Positions 1-10,418 of a stretch of 64,000 bases of DNA are shown piece by piece. The notes beneath the pieces are model-generated. The model was not told the origin of the DNA and made no database searches. It saw only the letters and a program-made list of their open reading frames with translations. The DNA comes from Novosphingobium sp. (GTDB lineage Bacteria > Pseudomonadota > Alphaproteobacteria > Sphingomonadales > Sphingomonadaceae): the NCBI GenBank assembly GCA_017745295.1, contig JAGHZR010000013.1, forward strand, positions 96,351 to 160,350, given 5' to 3'. A program made the position numbers and the translations under genes. Each line of letters starts with the position of its first letter. Positions within the stretch are counted from its first letter, which is position 1.

Positions 1-1256
<1,256 letters not shown>

Positions 1257-1306
1257 GGCGGGACGATAGACGCGGCTTTTCCAGCCGTCTAGGGCCTCAG
1301 ACAGAC

Positions 1307-1936
1307 ATGCCGATGATCTATCGCCTAGACGCCCCTGCCCGCGACGTTGCCCGTACTTTCGGGTTCGATGCGGGAGACGATCCCTGGCCCGGCGGCTCGG
1401 TTTCGGCGGGCGGGTTTGCGCCGGTCATCACCATGGGACGCGAATTCGTGGCGGGGCCGCGACCGGAAAAGCGCCTGCCGCGCCGGATGGTCCCGCGCCT
1501 CTGGGGCGTCCCGCCGCCGCCGCAAGGATGGGATGAACGGCGGCACGGCATCCTCACCGTGCGCAATCTGGAAAGCCCGTTCTGGATCGGCAACTTGCGC
1601 AACAGCGAGTTCCGTTGCCTGGTCCCCGCCAGCGCCTTCATGGAATGGGGCAAGGCGGACCCGCGCGACGGCAAGCGCCGCCAGTGCTGGTTCGGCGCCT
1701 CCGACCAGCCGATCTTCGCGATGGCAGGCGTGTGGAAGGACAGCGAAGTGCCCAGCTTTGCTCTGCTCACTTGCGAGGCCAATGCCGCCTTGCGCGCCGA
1801 GGGCCGCGACACGATGCCGGTGATGCTTCCGCCCGAAGCACATGAAGACTGGCTGCGCGGCGACTGGAAGCGTGCCGCGGCGCTGGTCGCGCCTTACGGC
1901 TCCTCGCGCATGACGCTGCGGGTTGTCGGGGCTTGA
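1307..1936 (+). CDS. SRAP (YedK/HMCES-like) family protein lacking the catalytic Cys2
   Basis: 209 aa. The family (SOS response-associated peptidase) shields abasic sites in single-stranded DNA through a thiazolidine bond made by Cys2. Recognisable blocks are MPMIYRLDAP at the start, PRLWGVPPPP, VRNLESPFW, RCLVPASAFMEW (the usual catalytic Glu of the EW motif) and LTCEAN...TMPVML. In active members the protein starts Met-Cys and has a His before the RMP/AMP block. Here position 2 is Pro and the His position reads EGRDTMP. The first ATG of the family-like N-terminus is at 1307; an upstream TTG at 1202 would give an implausible extension over the thiC leader. It is probably a non-catalytic homologue; the DNA-binding cleft may remain. 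Confidence 0.8.
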   Translation: MPMIYRLDAPARDVARTFGFDAGDDPWPGGSVSAGGFAPVITMGREFVAGPRPEKRLPRRMVPRLWGVPPPPQGWDERRHGILTVRNLESPFWIGNLRNSEFRCLVPASAFMEWGKADPRDGKRRQCWFGASDQPIFAMAGVWKDSEVPSFALLTCEANAALRAEGRDTMPVMLPPEAHEDWLRGDWKRAAALVAPYGSSRMTLRVVGA

Positions 1937-2101
1937 GGCGAGAAAGCAGACAAAAAGAAAACGCGCAGCATACCAATTTCAGTCCACTCTTTTTCGCAAT
2001 TACCTGAAGTTAATCCATAATAACTTCATCTTAATGCTGTTTGTTACGGTTCGTTAGCTGTCAGGCGATATCTTGTCCGTTTCGACGCAGGCAGGGTGTG
2101 G

Positions 2102-3406
2102 ATGGAAAATTTCGACAGTATTCCATCGCCGGGGATGTTCTCGCCGGGCAGGACGATGACCATGGCGCGGATAGCGGTCCATGCGGTCCAGTTCGCCTGC
2201 GCGATCAGTGCCGTCGCCAGCTTTCTTACCCATGGCACGCTGTCGCGGGCGCTCGCCGGGTTCGCTGCGGTGATGGCCCTGTTCACGTTGAGCGTCGGCA
2301 TTCGCTACGGCAGGCGGGCGGTTGCCGAACTCGACGGGCACCTGACGCTGGTCGCGCAGGCCAGCGCGGCGCGTGCGCAAGTCGAAGAGCTGTTCGCGAT
2401 GACCGACATGCTCCAGGCCGCCGACGACAAGGAGGATGCCGGGGCCGTGCTGATGGCCAGCGCGCGGCGCCTGCTGCCCGACCTCGACGGGGCGCTCTAC
2501 CTCTTCAACAATTCGCGCGACCGGCTGGACCTTGCCCAGTCGTGGAGCCAGAGGCAGGCCTTCACTCCGGCGCCCACGCTGTTTCCCGAGACCTGCTGGG
2601 CGCTCAAACGCGGCAAGCCGCATGTCAACGATCGGCAGGCCCTCGGCGGGCAGGTCGGTACGCTCTGCTGCCCCCACGCGATCGGCAAGGCCTCCAGCAT
2701 CGAAGTGCCGATGATGGCGCGCGGGCAGGTGTTCGGGCTGCTCGTGCTCGCCAGCGAGGCCGCCGATGCCCGCGAGCAGCTTCACGACGTCACCCGGATC
2801 GCGCGGGCACTGGCGGATTCGATCTCGCTCGCGCTGTCCAACATCGCCTTGCGCGAAAAACTGCGCACCCAGTCTCTCCGCGATCCGCTGACCGGCCTCT
2901 ACAACCGGCGCTACATGGAGGACGCGCTGGAGCGCTACATCAACCTGGCGCAGCGCACCGGCACTTCGATCTCGGTGCTGATGATCGATCTCGACAACTT
3001 CAAGCGCCTCAACGACGACCACGGCCATGCCAAGGGCGATGCCGTGCTGCGCGACGTGGCCGGGCAGCTTGTCAGCACCCTGCGTCCCTCGGACGTGATC
3101 GCCCGCTACGGCGGCGAGGAGCTGCTGGTCATCATGCCCAAGTGCAGCCTCGAACATGCCGCTGCCAAGGCCGAACTGCTGCGCCAGCGGGTGGAGGCAC
3201 TCTCGGCCGCGCATGGGGCGCAAGTCAGCGCCTCCTTCGGCGTCGCCACCGTGCCGGAGACGGCGACGGGCGCTGGCGACGTCGTCGCCATGGCCGACAG
3301 CGCGCTCTATACCGCCAAGCAGGCGGGCAAGAATCGCGTCGTCACTGCCCCGCGTCGCTCGCGCGGTGAGGACAAGGGCGCGCCCCGGCTCGCTGCGGCG
3401 AACTGA
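2102..3406 (+). CDS. Membrane-anchored GAF-GGDEF diguanylate cyclase
   Basis: 434 aa. Two hydrophobic segments at about residues 22-66 anchor it in the inner membrane. A coiled stretch and a GAF-like sensor domain (about 90-240) follow, then a GGDEF domain (about 260-415) beginning DPLTGLYNRRYMEDAL. The active site is GGEEL at residues 337-341. An RxxD inhibitory site (RPSD, 328-331) lies five residues upstream, so synthesis of cyclic di-GMP is probably feedback-inhibited. The ATG at 2102 has AGGG five bases upstream; a GTG at 2096 is the alternative. It stands alone, and the signal sensed by the GAF domain cannot be read from sequence. Confidence 0.9.
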   Translation: MENFDSIPSPGMFSPGRTMTMARIAVHAVQFACAISAVASFLTHGTLSRALAGFAAVMALFTLSVGIRYGRRAVAELDGHLTLVAQASAARAQVEELFAMTDMLQAADDKEDAGAVLMASARRLLPDLDGALYLFNNSRDRLDLAQSWSQRQAFTPAPTLFPETCWALKRGKPHVNDRQALGGQVGTLCCPHAIGKASSIEVPMMARGQVFGLLVLASEAADAREQLHDVTRIARALADSISLALSNIALREKLRTQSLRDPLTGLYNRRYMEDALERYINLAQRTGTSISVLMIDLDNFKRLNDDHGHAKGDAVLRDVAGQLVSTLRPSDVIARYGGEELLVIMPKCSLEHAAAKAELLRQRVEALSAAHGAQVSASFGVATVPETATGAGDVVAMADSALYTAKQAGKNRVVTAPRRSRGEDKGAPRLAAAN

Positions 3407-3450
3407 GGGGGGAACAGCCCCCGACCGCGCGGGCGCCCCAAGCCCCATTA

Positions 3451-3523
3451 GTCCTTGCGAGGAGGTGAAGCCGTCCGGCAATCCAGAGTTGGCTGGATTG
3501 CTTCGCCTCGCTCGCAATGACGA
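3451..3523. repeat. Imperfect palindromic intergenic repeat
   Basis: The left arm begins GTCCTTGCGAGGAGGTGAAG and the right arm ends TTCGCCTCGCTCGCAATGAC. The two arms are near complements that meet around CAATCCAG AGTTGG CTGGATTG. This type of TGCGAG...CAATGACG dyad is common between genes in alphaproteobacteria. It lies between the convergent ends of the GGDEF gene and pnp. Only one copy is seen in this window. Confidence 0.6.
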
Positions 3524-3550
3524 AGATCGGGAATTTTCATAGCAAGCACG

Positions 3551-3585
3551 AAAAAGGGGCCGCATCGCTGCGGCCCCTTCGTCTT
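3551..3585 (-). terminator. Intrinsic terminator of pnp
   Basis: GGGGCCGC (3556-3563) pairs perfectly with GCGGCCCC (3570-3577) around a 6-nt loop. On the minus strand the stem is followed by CTTTTTCG, a good U tract. It probably also stops transcripts arriving from the GGDEF gene on the plus strand. Confidence 0.85.
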
Positions 3586-3616
3586 TTCGGGTCCTGAAAG
3601 GCCGATCGCTATGCGA

Positions 3617-5944
3617 TCAGTCTTCCTTCAGGAACGCCGGCATGTGGTCGGGATCGCCACCGCCGTTGTCGCCGCCACGCGGACCGCGGGGACCGCGATC
3701 GCTCCGGCCTTCACCGCGCGGACCACGGTCGTTGCCGCCACGGCCGCCGTCACGACGAGGGCCACGACGGTCACCGCCGCGATCCTCGCGCGGACCACGA
3801 TCGCCGCGCGGTTCGCGCGGTTCGCGGGCCGGACGGGTGTCTTCCAGCTCGGCGCCGGTTTCCTGGTCGACGACGCGCATCGACAGGCGAACCTTGCCGC
3901 GCGGGTCGATCTCGAGGACCTTGACCTTAACTTCCTGGCCTTCCTTGACGACATCGGTCGGCTTTTCGACGCGCTCGTTCTTCATTTCGGAGACGTGGAC
4001 GAGGCCGTCCTTGCCACCCATGAAGTTCACGAAAGCACCGAAATCGACGATGTTGACGACCTTGCCGGTGTAGATCTTGCCGACTTCCGCTTCCTCGACG
4101 ATGCCGAGGATCCACTTCTTGGCGGCTTCGATCTGGTTCACGTCCGAGGACGAGATCTTGATCACGCCTTCGTCGTCGATGTCGACCTTGGCTCCGGTTT
4201 CGGCGACGATCTCGCGGATGACCTTGCCGCCGGTGCCGATGACGTCACGGATCTTCGACTTGTCGATCTGGATCGTCTCGATGCGCGGTGCGTGGGCCGA
4301 AAGTTCGGTACGAGCCGAACCCAGGGCCTTGGTCATTTCACCCAGGATGTGCGCGCGACCGGCCTTGGCCTGTTCCAGCGCCTTGGCCATGATCTCGCGC
4401 GTGATGCCCGCGATCTTGATGTCCATCTGCATCGTGGTGATGCCGGCTTCGGTGCCCGCAACCTTGAAGTCCATGTCGCCGAGGTGATCTTCGTCACCCA
4501 GGATGTCCGACAGGACGGCGAAGTCCTTGCCTTCCAGGATCAGGCCCATGGCGATGCCCGAGACCGGACGGACCAGCGGCACGCCGGCGTCCATCATCGA
4601 GAGCGAACCGCCGCAGACGGTGGCCATCGAGGACGAACCGTTCGACTCGGTGATGTCCGAGAGAACGCGGATCGTGTATGGGAAGTCTTCCTTCGAAGGC
4701 AGCACCGGATGCAGCGCGCGCCATGCCAGCTTGCCGTGGCCGACTTCGCGGCGGCCCGGGGCGCCGAAGCGGCCCACTTCGCCGACCGAGTAGGGCGGGA
4801 AGTTGTAGTGCAGCATGAACGACGAGTACGACAGGCCTTCGAGGCCGTCGATCATCTGTTCGGCGTCCTTGGTGCCCAGCGTGGTGGTGCAGATCGCCTG
4901 CGTTTCACCGCGGGTGAACAGCGAGGAACCGTGGGTGCGCGGCAGGAAGCCGACGATCGCCTCGATCGGGCGGACCTGCTCCAGCGTGCGGCCGTCGATG
5001 CGCTTGCCGTCCTTGAGGATGGCGCCGCGCACGATTTCCGCTTCCAGCTTCTTCATGGTCTTGATGGCGACCATCTGCGTCTGCGGGGTTTCGTCCGCGA
5101 AAGCTTCCTTGGCCTTGGCGCGCGCGGCGTTGAGGGCATTGGAGCGCTTCGACTTGTCGGTCAGCTTGTAGGCGGCCGTGACGTCCTTGCCGACGGCCTT
5201 CTTGAGCTTCGCCTTGATGTCGGCGGTGTTGTCCGACAGATCGACGTCCCAGGGTTCCTTGGCGGCAACTTCGGCCAGGTCGATGATGAGGTCGACGACC
5301 TTCTTGATCTCGTCATGTGCGAACACGACGGCACCAAGCATCTCTTCCTCGGTCAGCTCCTTGGCTTCCGATTCAACCATCATCACGGCATCGCCGGTGG
5401 CAGCGACGACGAGGTCCAGGCGGCCATCGGTGAGGGCAGCGGTCTGCTTCGGGTTCAGCGTATATTCGCCGTCGACGAAGCCGACGCGCGCGGCGCCGAT
5501 CGGACCCATGAAGGGCACGCCCGAGATGGTCAGTGCGGCCGAAGCGGCGATCATCGCAACGATGTCAGCCTCGGTTTCGCCGTCAAAGCTCAGGACCTGG
5601 GCGATGACGTTGATTTCGTTGTAGAAACCTTCGGGGAACAGCGGACGGACCGGACGGTCGATCAGGCGGCTGGTCAGCGTTTCCTTTTCGGTGGCGCCGC
5701 GTTCACGCTTGAAGAAGCCACCCGGAATGCGGCCGGCGGCCGAAAACTTTTCCTGGTAGTGCACGGTCAGCGGGAAGAAGTCCTGGCCTTCCTTCACCGA
5801 CTTGGCGGCGGTAACCGCGCAGAGCACGACCGTTTCGCCGTAGGTGGCGAGGACCGCGCCGTCGGCCTGACGGGCCACGCGGCCGGTTTCGAGAGTGAGG
5901 GTCTTGCCGCCCCACTCCATGCTTACGGTTTTGACGTCGAACAT
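3617..5944 (-). CDS. pnp: Polyribonucleotide nucleotidyltransferase (PNPase)
   Basis: 775 aa. A phosphorolytic 3'-to-5' exoribonuclease and part of the RNA degradosome. Two RNase PH-like domains flank an alpha-helical linker; the first carries [12 protein letters not shown] and [16 protein letters not shown] domain follows (GTGGKVIRE, around residue 565), then an S1 domain ([15 protein letters not shown]). The tail after about residue 700 is rich in Arg, Gly and Asp and ends [10 protein letters not shown], a likely RNA- or protein-binding extension. The ATG is preceded by GAGGAAAACC. It lies downstream of rpsO, the classical arrangement, with a hairpin in the gap. Confidence 0.98.
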   Translation of the reverse strand: MFDVKTVSMEWGGKTLTLETGRVARQADGAVLATYGETVVLCAVTAAKSVKEGQDFFPLTVHYQEKFSAAGRIPGGFFKRERGATEKETLTSRLIDRPVRPLFPEGFYNEINVIAQVLSFDGETEADIVAMIAASAALTISGVPFMGPIGAARVGFVDGEYTLNPKQTAALTDGRLDLVVAATGDAVMMVESEAKELTEEEMLGAVVFAHDEIKKVVDLIIDLAEVAAKEPWDVDLSDNTADIKAKLKKAVGKDVTAAYKLTDKSKRSNALNAARAKAKEAFADETPQTQMVAIKTMKKLEAEIVRGAILKDGKRIDGRTLEQVRPIEAIVGFLPRTHGSSLFTRGETQAICTTTLGTKDAEQMIDGLEGLSYSSFMLHYNFPPYSVGEVGRFGAPGRREVGHGKLAWRALHPVLPSKEDFPYTIRVLSDITESNGSSSMATVCGGSLSMMDAGVPLVRPVSGIAMGLILEGKDFAVLSDILGDEDHLGDMDFKVAGTEAGITTMQMDIKIAGITREIMAKALEQAKAGRAHILGEMTKALGSARTELSAHAPRIETIQIDKSKIRDVIGTGGKVIREIVAETGAKVDIDDEGVIKISSSDVNQIEAAKKWILGIVEEAEVGKIYTGKVVNIVDFGAFVNFMGGKDGLVHVSEMKNERVEKPTDVVKEGQEVKVKVLEIDPRGKVRLSMRVVDQETGAELEDTRPAREPREPRGDRGPREDRGGDRRGPRRDGGRGGNDRGPRGEGRSDRGPRGPRGGDNGGGDPDHMPAFLKED

Positions 5945-6077
5945 AAGAGGTTTTCCTCAGCCCACCGGCCCTATTGCAACGGCGGGGTTTTCTGCCGGGT
6001 ATGCCGTCCCGGTCCGGTGTGGAGCCGCTTTGAGCCCCTGGGCCTGCCGCCGAATTGCGGACGTACCCCTGATGCAA

Positions 6078-6102
6078 GAAGCGGCCCGCTAGGGGCCGCT
6101 TC
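6078..6102 (-). terminator. rpsO-pnp intergenic hairpin (attenuator or processing site)
   Basis: A perfect 10-bp stem GAAGCGGCCC/GGGCCGCTTC surrounds a 5-nt loop. The following bases on the minus strand (TTGCATCAGG) make a poor U tract, so partial read-through into pnp is expected. In enterobacteria the same gap holds a terminator and an RNase III site. Confidence 0.65.
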
Positions 6103-6112
6103 CCGTTAAGTC

Positions 6113-6382
6113 TTACTTACGCAGACCCAGCTTCTGGATCAGTGCGTTGTACCGCGCGACGTCCTTCTTCTTCAGGTAGTCGAGCAGCGAGCGGCGCTTG
6201 TTGACCATGGCCAGCAGACCGCGACGCGAGTGGTTGTCCTTGTGGTGAGCCTTGAAGTGCTCGGTCAGGTTGCGGATGCGCTCGGTGAGGATCGCGACCT
6301 GAACTTCCGGGCTGCCCGTGTCGCCAGCGACGCGTGCGTTGTCCGAAATGATGTCCTGCTTCTTTTCAGCGGTAACCGACAT
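6113..6382 (-). CDS. rpsO: 30S ribosomal protein S15
   Basis: 89 aa, the standard length. S15 binds 16S rRNA early in 30S assembly and bridges to the 50S subunit. The signature blocks [41 protein letters not shown] and the C-terminal LGLRK are all present. It lies 6 bp downstream of truB and upstream of pnp in one minus-strand unit. S15 autoregulation through its mRNA leader is known in other bacteria and would have to act here on a very short truB-rpsO gap. Confidence 0.99.
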   Translation of the reverse strand: MSVTAEKKQDIISDNARVAGDTGSPEVQVAILTERIRNLTEHFKAHHKDNHSRRGLLAMVNKRRSLLDYLKKKDVARYNALIQKLGLRK

Positions 6383-6388
6383 AGTACT

Positions 6389-7438
6389 TTACTCCGCGAC
6401 ATCCGATAAGTTGAACCCTCTGACGACGCGGGCTTCTCCGCCCGAAAGCTCCATCAGCGCGACGGGAGTGATCCCTTCTCGCGCCCAGTAGAGCCCGTCT
6501 TCATGGGGCAGTTCGGTCAGAACGCGGCCCTGGCGGACCGCTCTTGCCTGCTCCGAACCGAGGTCGATGGCCGGGATGTCGTCCAGCCCCACCTCTAGTG
6601 GCAAGAGTATCTGTTCAAGCGCAGCGCCCTTGCCGATTTCGTTCAATTTGTCCAGCGAAATCGCGTGAGACAGGTCGAACGGACCGGCCTTCACGCGGCG
6701 CAGCATGGACACGGTTCCGCGTGTTCCCAAGGCCTGTGCGATGTCGCGTGCAAGGGAACGGATGTACGTGCCCTTGGAGACATGGGCGCGGAGGGTGACT
6801 TCCGCCAATTCCTCCCCGGCAGGGGGAGGGGGACCGCCCGCAGGGTGGTGGAGGGGCACAGGCGGCTCCCGCAAGGTTTCGGTTTCCGGTGATTGCCCCT
6901 CCACCATGCTGCGCATGGTCCCCCTCCCCGTGTCGGGGAGGAACTGCAGCTCGTAGACTGTCACGCGGCGTGACTTCAGTTCGACCTCCTGCCCGGCGCG
7001 CGCCAGATCGTAGGCGCGCTCGCCATCGACCTTCAGCGCCGAGTAGATCGGCGGCACCTGCTCGATCGGGCCGGTGAAGCGCGGCAGCACGGCCTCCACT
7101 TCGGCCTGCGAAGGCCGCACCTCGCTGGTGGCGATGACCTTGCCCTCAAGGTCCAGCGTGTCGGTCTCCTCGCCGAAGCGCACGGTGAACTCGTAGATCT
7201 TGCTGGCGTCGAGCATACGCCCGGTCAGCTTGGTCGCCTCGCCCAGCGCGACGGGCAGGATGCCGGTCGCCAAGGGATCGAGCGTGCCGCCGTGGCCGAC
7301 CTTCACTTTCTTGCCATAGCCCGCCTCGCGCAAGTTGCGCTTCACGGCGGCGACCGCCTGCGTGGAGCCAAGGCCGAGCGGCTTGTCGAGGATGATCCAG
7401 CCATGAGGGGCCGGGCGGGTTGCGGGCGTGGAAGTCAT
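6389..7438 (-). CDS. truB: tRNA pseudouridine(55) synthase TruB carrying a repeat-encoded insertion
   Basis: 349 aa. It makes pseudouridine-55 in the T loop of tRNAs. Motifs are HGWIILDKPLGLGS, the catalytic-Asp block GHGGTLDPLATGILP, KVDGERAYDLARAG and SKGTYIRSLARD. Without residues about 166-210 the length would be the usual 304 or so. Those 45 residues (beginning FLPDTGRGTMRSMVEG and ending PPPPAGEEL) are encoded by a palindromic repeat at 6809-6943 inserted in frame between the two strands that precede the SKGTYIR motif. The core motifs are intact, so the enzyme is probably active. The ATG at 7438 is preferred over a TTG at 7450. Downstream neighbours are rpsO and pnp. Confidence 0.95.
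   Translation of the reverse strand: MTSTPATRPAPHGWIILDKPLGLGSTQAVAAVKRNLREAGYGKKVKVGHGGTLDPLATGILPVALGEATKLTGRMLDASKIYEFTVRFGEETDTLDLEGKVIATSEVRPSQAEVEAVLPRFTGPIEQVPPIYSALKVDGERAYDLARAGQEVELKSRRVTVYELQFLPDTGRGTMRSMVEGQSPETETLREPPVPLHHPAGGPPPPAGEELAEVTLRAHVSKGTYIRSLARDIAQALGTRGTVSMLRRVKAGPFDLSHAISLDKLNEIGKGAALEQILLPLEVGLDDIPAIDLGSEQARAVRQGRVLTELPHEDGLYWAREGITPVALMELSGGEARVVRGFNLSDVAE
6809..6943. repeat. Palindromic repeat inserted in frame within truB (copy A)
   Basis: 135 bp, exactly 45 codons. The ends TTCCTCCCCG... and ...CGGGGAGGAA form roughly 50-bp inverted arms (each containing GGGGGAGGGGGACC or its complement, and GGTGGAGGGGCA) around a variable centre of about 35 bp. A second copy of the same family, inverted, is at 24006-24139. 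No stop codon occurs in the truB frame. Confidence 0.92.
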
Positions 7439-7486
7439 GCCCTCCCCCAAGTCGCGCGGGCGGGGTTTGTCAACGCCTGCCGACAG

Positions 7487-8173
7487 TCAGACGCCCGCCA
7501 CGAACTGGGCCAGCGCGAAATAGTGCCCTGTCGCCCACATGACCGGCGGCGCGACCAGCCTGCCGACGATGCTCCATTGCGGGAAGAAGTAAGGCACCAC
7601 CAGCAACAACACGATCAGCAGCGGGAAGCCGTAAGGGCGCAGCCGCGCATAGCCCTCGGCGAGACCGCGCGGCAGCAGCCCCTCAACGATGTGCGAGCCA
7701 TCGAACGGCGGGATCGGCAGCAGGTTGAACAGCGCGAGGAACACGTTGATCATAATGAAATTGCTGAAGTTCTTGGCGACGAATTCCAGCACCGCGCTGT
7801 CCGCCGATCCCGCGAACCGGACCAGCAGCCCCAGCAGCACCGCGCCGACCGCCGCCAGCACGAGGTTGGACCCCGGCCCCGCCGCCGCCACGACCATCAT
7901 CCCCCGGCGCGGATCGCGCAGGCGCCAGCGGTTGACCGGCACCGGCTTGGCCCAACCGAAGATCGGCGCCCCGGCCAGTGCGAGAGAGCCGGGCAGGATC
8001 ACCGTTCCGAACGGATCGACGTGACGCAAGGGATTGAGCGAGAGGCGCCGCTGCTCCTGCGCAGTCGGATCGCCCAGCGCCAGTGCGGTCCAGCCATGCG
8101 AGACCTCGTGGAAGACGATGGCGAGGATCAGGGGAACGATGAGCGCCGCAGCGTCCAGCAGGGTCTGGTTCAT
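7487..8173 (-). CDS. Site-2 protease family (M50) intramembrane metalloprotease
   Basis: 228 aa, mostly hydrophobic, with about five to six membrane segments. The zinc ligand motif is FHEVSHG (HExxH) in the first segment, and the second motif is LLPIPPFDGS (NPxxDG-type) near residue 150. No PDZ domain is present, as in the short M50/SpoIVFB-like group. Such proteases cut membrane-embedded substrates, often regulators; the substrate here is unknown. It lies 40 bp downstream of tdk and about 50 bp upstream of truB on the same strand. Confidence 0.93.
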   Translation of the reverse strand: MNQTLLDAAALIVPLILAIVFHEVSHGWTALALGDPTAQEQRRLSLNPLRHVDPFGTVILPGSLALAGAPIFGWAKPVPVNRWRLRDPRRGMMVVAAAGPGSNLVLAAVGAVLLGLLVRFAGSADSAVLEFVAKNFSNFIMINVFLALFNLLPIPPFDGSHIVEGLLPRGLAEGYARLRPYGFPLLIVLLLVVPYFFPQWSIVGRLVAPPVMWATGHYFALAQFVAGV

Positions 8174-8213
8174 GATCGTGATCTAGGTGTGCAGGGGCCG
8201 GTGCGCAATGCGT

Positions 8214-8804
8214 TCACCGTTCCATGGCTTCCCCGAAATGCTTGCGGCAGAGCGCGACGTAGCGGTCGTTGCCGCCGATCTCGGTCTGCGCGCCCTCGCG
8301 CACCGCCGCGCCCGTTGCATCGACGCGCAAGTTCATCGTCGCCTTGCGGCCGCAGTGGCACACCGCCTTCAGCTCGATCAGGGCATCGGCGATCCCCAGC
8401 AGCACTGCCGATCCGGGGAACAGCTCGCCGCGGAAATCGGTGCGCAGGCCATAGCAGAGCACCGGAATGTTCTCGCGGTCGGCGACATGGGCGCATTGCC
8501 AGGCCTGCTCCGGGGTGAGGAACTGCGCCTCGTCCACCAGGACGCAGGACAGCGGCTCCACCGCATGAACCGCGCGGACCTGGGCTACCAGGTCGGTATC
8601 GCCCCGGAAGCGATGGGCCTGGGCATGAAGTCCGATGCGGCTCTCGATCGCGAAATCCTCGCCGCGTTGGCCGCTGCGGTCGTCGATCCCGGCGGTCCAC
8701 AGCATCGTGCGCATGCCCCGCTCGTGATAGTTGAAGTTCGCCTGAAGCAAAGTCGCCGACTTTCCGGCATTCATGCTGGCATAGTAGAAATAGAGTTTGG
8801 CCAT
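8214..8804 (-). CDS. tdk: Thymidine kinase (type II)
   Basis: 196 aa. It phosphorylates thymidine to dTMP in the salvage pathway. The P-loop is YASMNAGKSATLL at the N-terminus. LVDEAQFL is the Walker B-like block with the catalytic region, and LCYGLRTDFRGELFPGS is the lasso region start. The zinc site is CHCG...CRKH. The ATG at 8804 gives the family-typical MAKLYFYY start. It heads a minus-strand run with the site-2 protease and truB, and is divergent from the DUF1963 gene. Confidence 0.97.
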   Translation of the reverse strand: MAKLYFYYASMNAGKSATLLQANFNYHERGMRTMLWTAGIDDRSGQRGEDFAIESRIGLHAQAHRFRGDTDLVAQVRAVHAVEPLSCVLVDEAQFLTPEQAWQCAHVADRENIPVLCYGLRTDFRGELFPGSAVLLGIADALIELKAVCHCGRKATMNLRVDATGAAVREGAQTEIGGNDRYVALCRKHFGEAMER

Positions 8805-8930
8805 CGTGGCTGGGGATAACACGCCCCATGCCGCCCCGCACCGCGCCTGCGGCGATTGTCCCCGCTTGAATGAAACCGCGCGCCGTTATCTAATCCCGCG
8901 GGTTCGCGAGAGCTTGGCGGGGAGTTGGGC

Positions 8931-10406
8931 ATGAAGAGGTGGATCGCCGTCGCCATGATCGTCACGCTGGCCGGACTGGTTTCCGGCTACGTCATCGATG
9001 CCCCGCTCGCGCCTGCTGCCGACGGTTCGTGGCTAGAGACGGCACGCTTCCTCGACGGCGGTGCGGCCGGTCTCGTCGCGCTCCTCGGCTACAAGGGGGC
9101 GGTGGCCGGGCCGCTGGTGCTGGGCGCCCTGCTCTGCCTGATGGCGCTCGCCCTGCCCTTGCGCCTTGGCCGCCACCAGAGTCCCACGCCTCTGCCCGGC
9201 CCGGTCTGGCGGCCGGAGCCGCTGGCGGAGGAACACCGTATCGGCGGATCGCAAACCGCCGATGCTCCGATGCCGCGCCCGGTCGTGCTGGTCCGCAAGC
9301 CACGCCAACGCACGCGCGACTGGTTCGACGATCCCAGTTGGCTGGGCGGCCTGCCCAGACTGGGAGACATCCCTTGGCCGCGCGGCCGCGACGGGACGGC
9401 ACTTCCTTTCGCCGCGCAGATCGACCTCGCCGAGATCGCCCGGGCCTGCCCCGAAGCGCCATTGCCGCGCACCGGGTCGCTGGCGTTTTTCCTCGGCTCC
9501 GGCGCGGTGGTTCCGGTGCCTGCGGGGAACCACGATTTCACCAGCCCGCCCGAAGACTTCGGACATGGTTTCTTCCCGTTCTGGCCGGTCGAACCATCCG
9601 CCGTCGACGTGCCTGAGCCATTGCCGGGAAGCGAAGGCACGGCGGCGCAAGCCATCGCGGCGTGGCTGGAACACCGCTATCCGCCACGCGACGGTCCATT
9701 GGCAGCAGCCGAGCCGGTCGAACGGATCTGGTGGCACGGCGCCCTCCATCTTGCGGATTGCTATCGCCTCGCGCTCCACGAAGCCTCGCGCCTCACCGGC
9801 CGGCGCAAGGCCCGCACCAGCGATGCGCGCGAGGATCTGGAACTGCTCGGCGCCGATCCGGCAGCGACGCCCCTGCTGCTCGAAACCGCCCAGCGCGCGC
9901 TCGACCGCGAAGACGCCCGGCTGCGCGAGCACAAAGCGCAATATGACGCGCTGGCACAGGTCTCGGCGGCGATGGACTACTTCACCGAAGAGCGCGAGCC
10001 ATGGGGCGTGCTGACGCGCGAAGAGTTCGCCGTGCTTCGCGACGTCCTCGCCCATGTCGACCGCGACTGCGCCGACCTGGTGCGGGCCTATGCGCCGAGA
10101 GACCTGTCCGAACTGGCGACTTTCACCTTGCGCGCGATGATTTCCGGCCCGCCGGAAGCGCTGGCGCACGTCGGCGATGCGGAACTGGCGCGCATCAACG
10201 CGGGATACCGGCTGGCGGGCCGTCACCAGCACGGCATGTTCGGCCATCCCGATCGCCGCGCGGAAGTGCTGCTCCTGCAACTCGCGCAGGACGATATGAT
10301 GGAATGGAACTGGGACGGGTCCCGGCTCTACCGGTTTCGGATCAGCCCGGCCGATCTCGCGCAGGGCCGCTGGGACCGCGTCAGCCTGACCTTCGAGACC
10401 GGCTGA
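8931..10406 (+). CDS. DUF1963 (YwqG-like) domain membrane protein
   Basis: 491 aa. The N-terminus holds two hydrophobic segments (about residues 5-25 and 50-80), followed by a large soluble part beginning near residue 120 with WLGGLPRLGDIPWPRGRDGTALPFAAQIDLAEIA, characteristic of DUF1963. The C-terminal part ends QLAQDDMMEWNWDGSRLYRFRISPADLAQGRWDRV, also family-typical (water/ligand-binding beta structure of unknown role). The ATG at 8931 has GGGGAG about 8 nt upstream. It is the only plus-strand gene inside the otherwise minus-strand translation block and ends 12 bp before the rbfA stop. Function unknown. Confidence 0.8.
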   Translation: MKRWIAVAMIVTLAGLVSGYVIDAPLAPAADGSWLETARFLDGGAAGLVALLGYKGAVAGPLVLGALLCLMALALPLRLGRHQSPTPLPGPVWRPEPLAEEHRIGGSQTADAPMPRPVVLVRKPRQRTRDWFDDPSWLGGLPRLGDIPWPRGRDGTALPFAAQIDLAEIARACPEAPLPRTGSLAFFLGSGAVVPVPAGNHDFTSPPEDFGHGFFPFWPVEPSAVDVPEPLPGSEGTAAQAIAAWLEHRYPPRDGPLAAAEPVERIWWHGALHLADCYRLALHEASRLTGRRKARTSDAREDLELLGADPAATPLLLETAQRALDREDARLREHKAQYDALAQVSAAMDYFTEEREPWGVLTREEFAVLRDVLAHVDRDCADLVRAYAPRDLSELATFTLRAMISGPPEALAHVGDAELARINAGYRLAGRHQHGMFGHPDRRAEVLLLQLAQDDMMEWNWDGSRLYRFRISPADLAQGRWDRVSLTFETG

Positions 10407-10418
10407 CCGCGATAAGCG

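Noticed and set aside
2054..3565. Minus-strand open frame overlapping the diguanylate cyclase
   Set aside because: The plus-strand product shows GAF and GGDEF domains; the minus frame shows none and runs across the intergenic repeat.
3611..6109. Long open frame antisense to pnp (over 800 codons)
   Set aside because: It is a by-product of GC-rich codon bias opposite pnp. The product is a low-complexity mix of Asp, Val, Gly and His with no family resemblance, whereas the minus strand gives a full PNPase.
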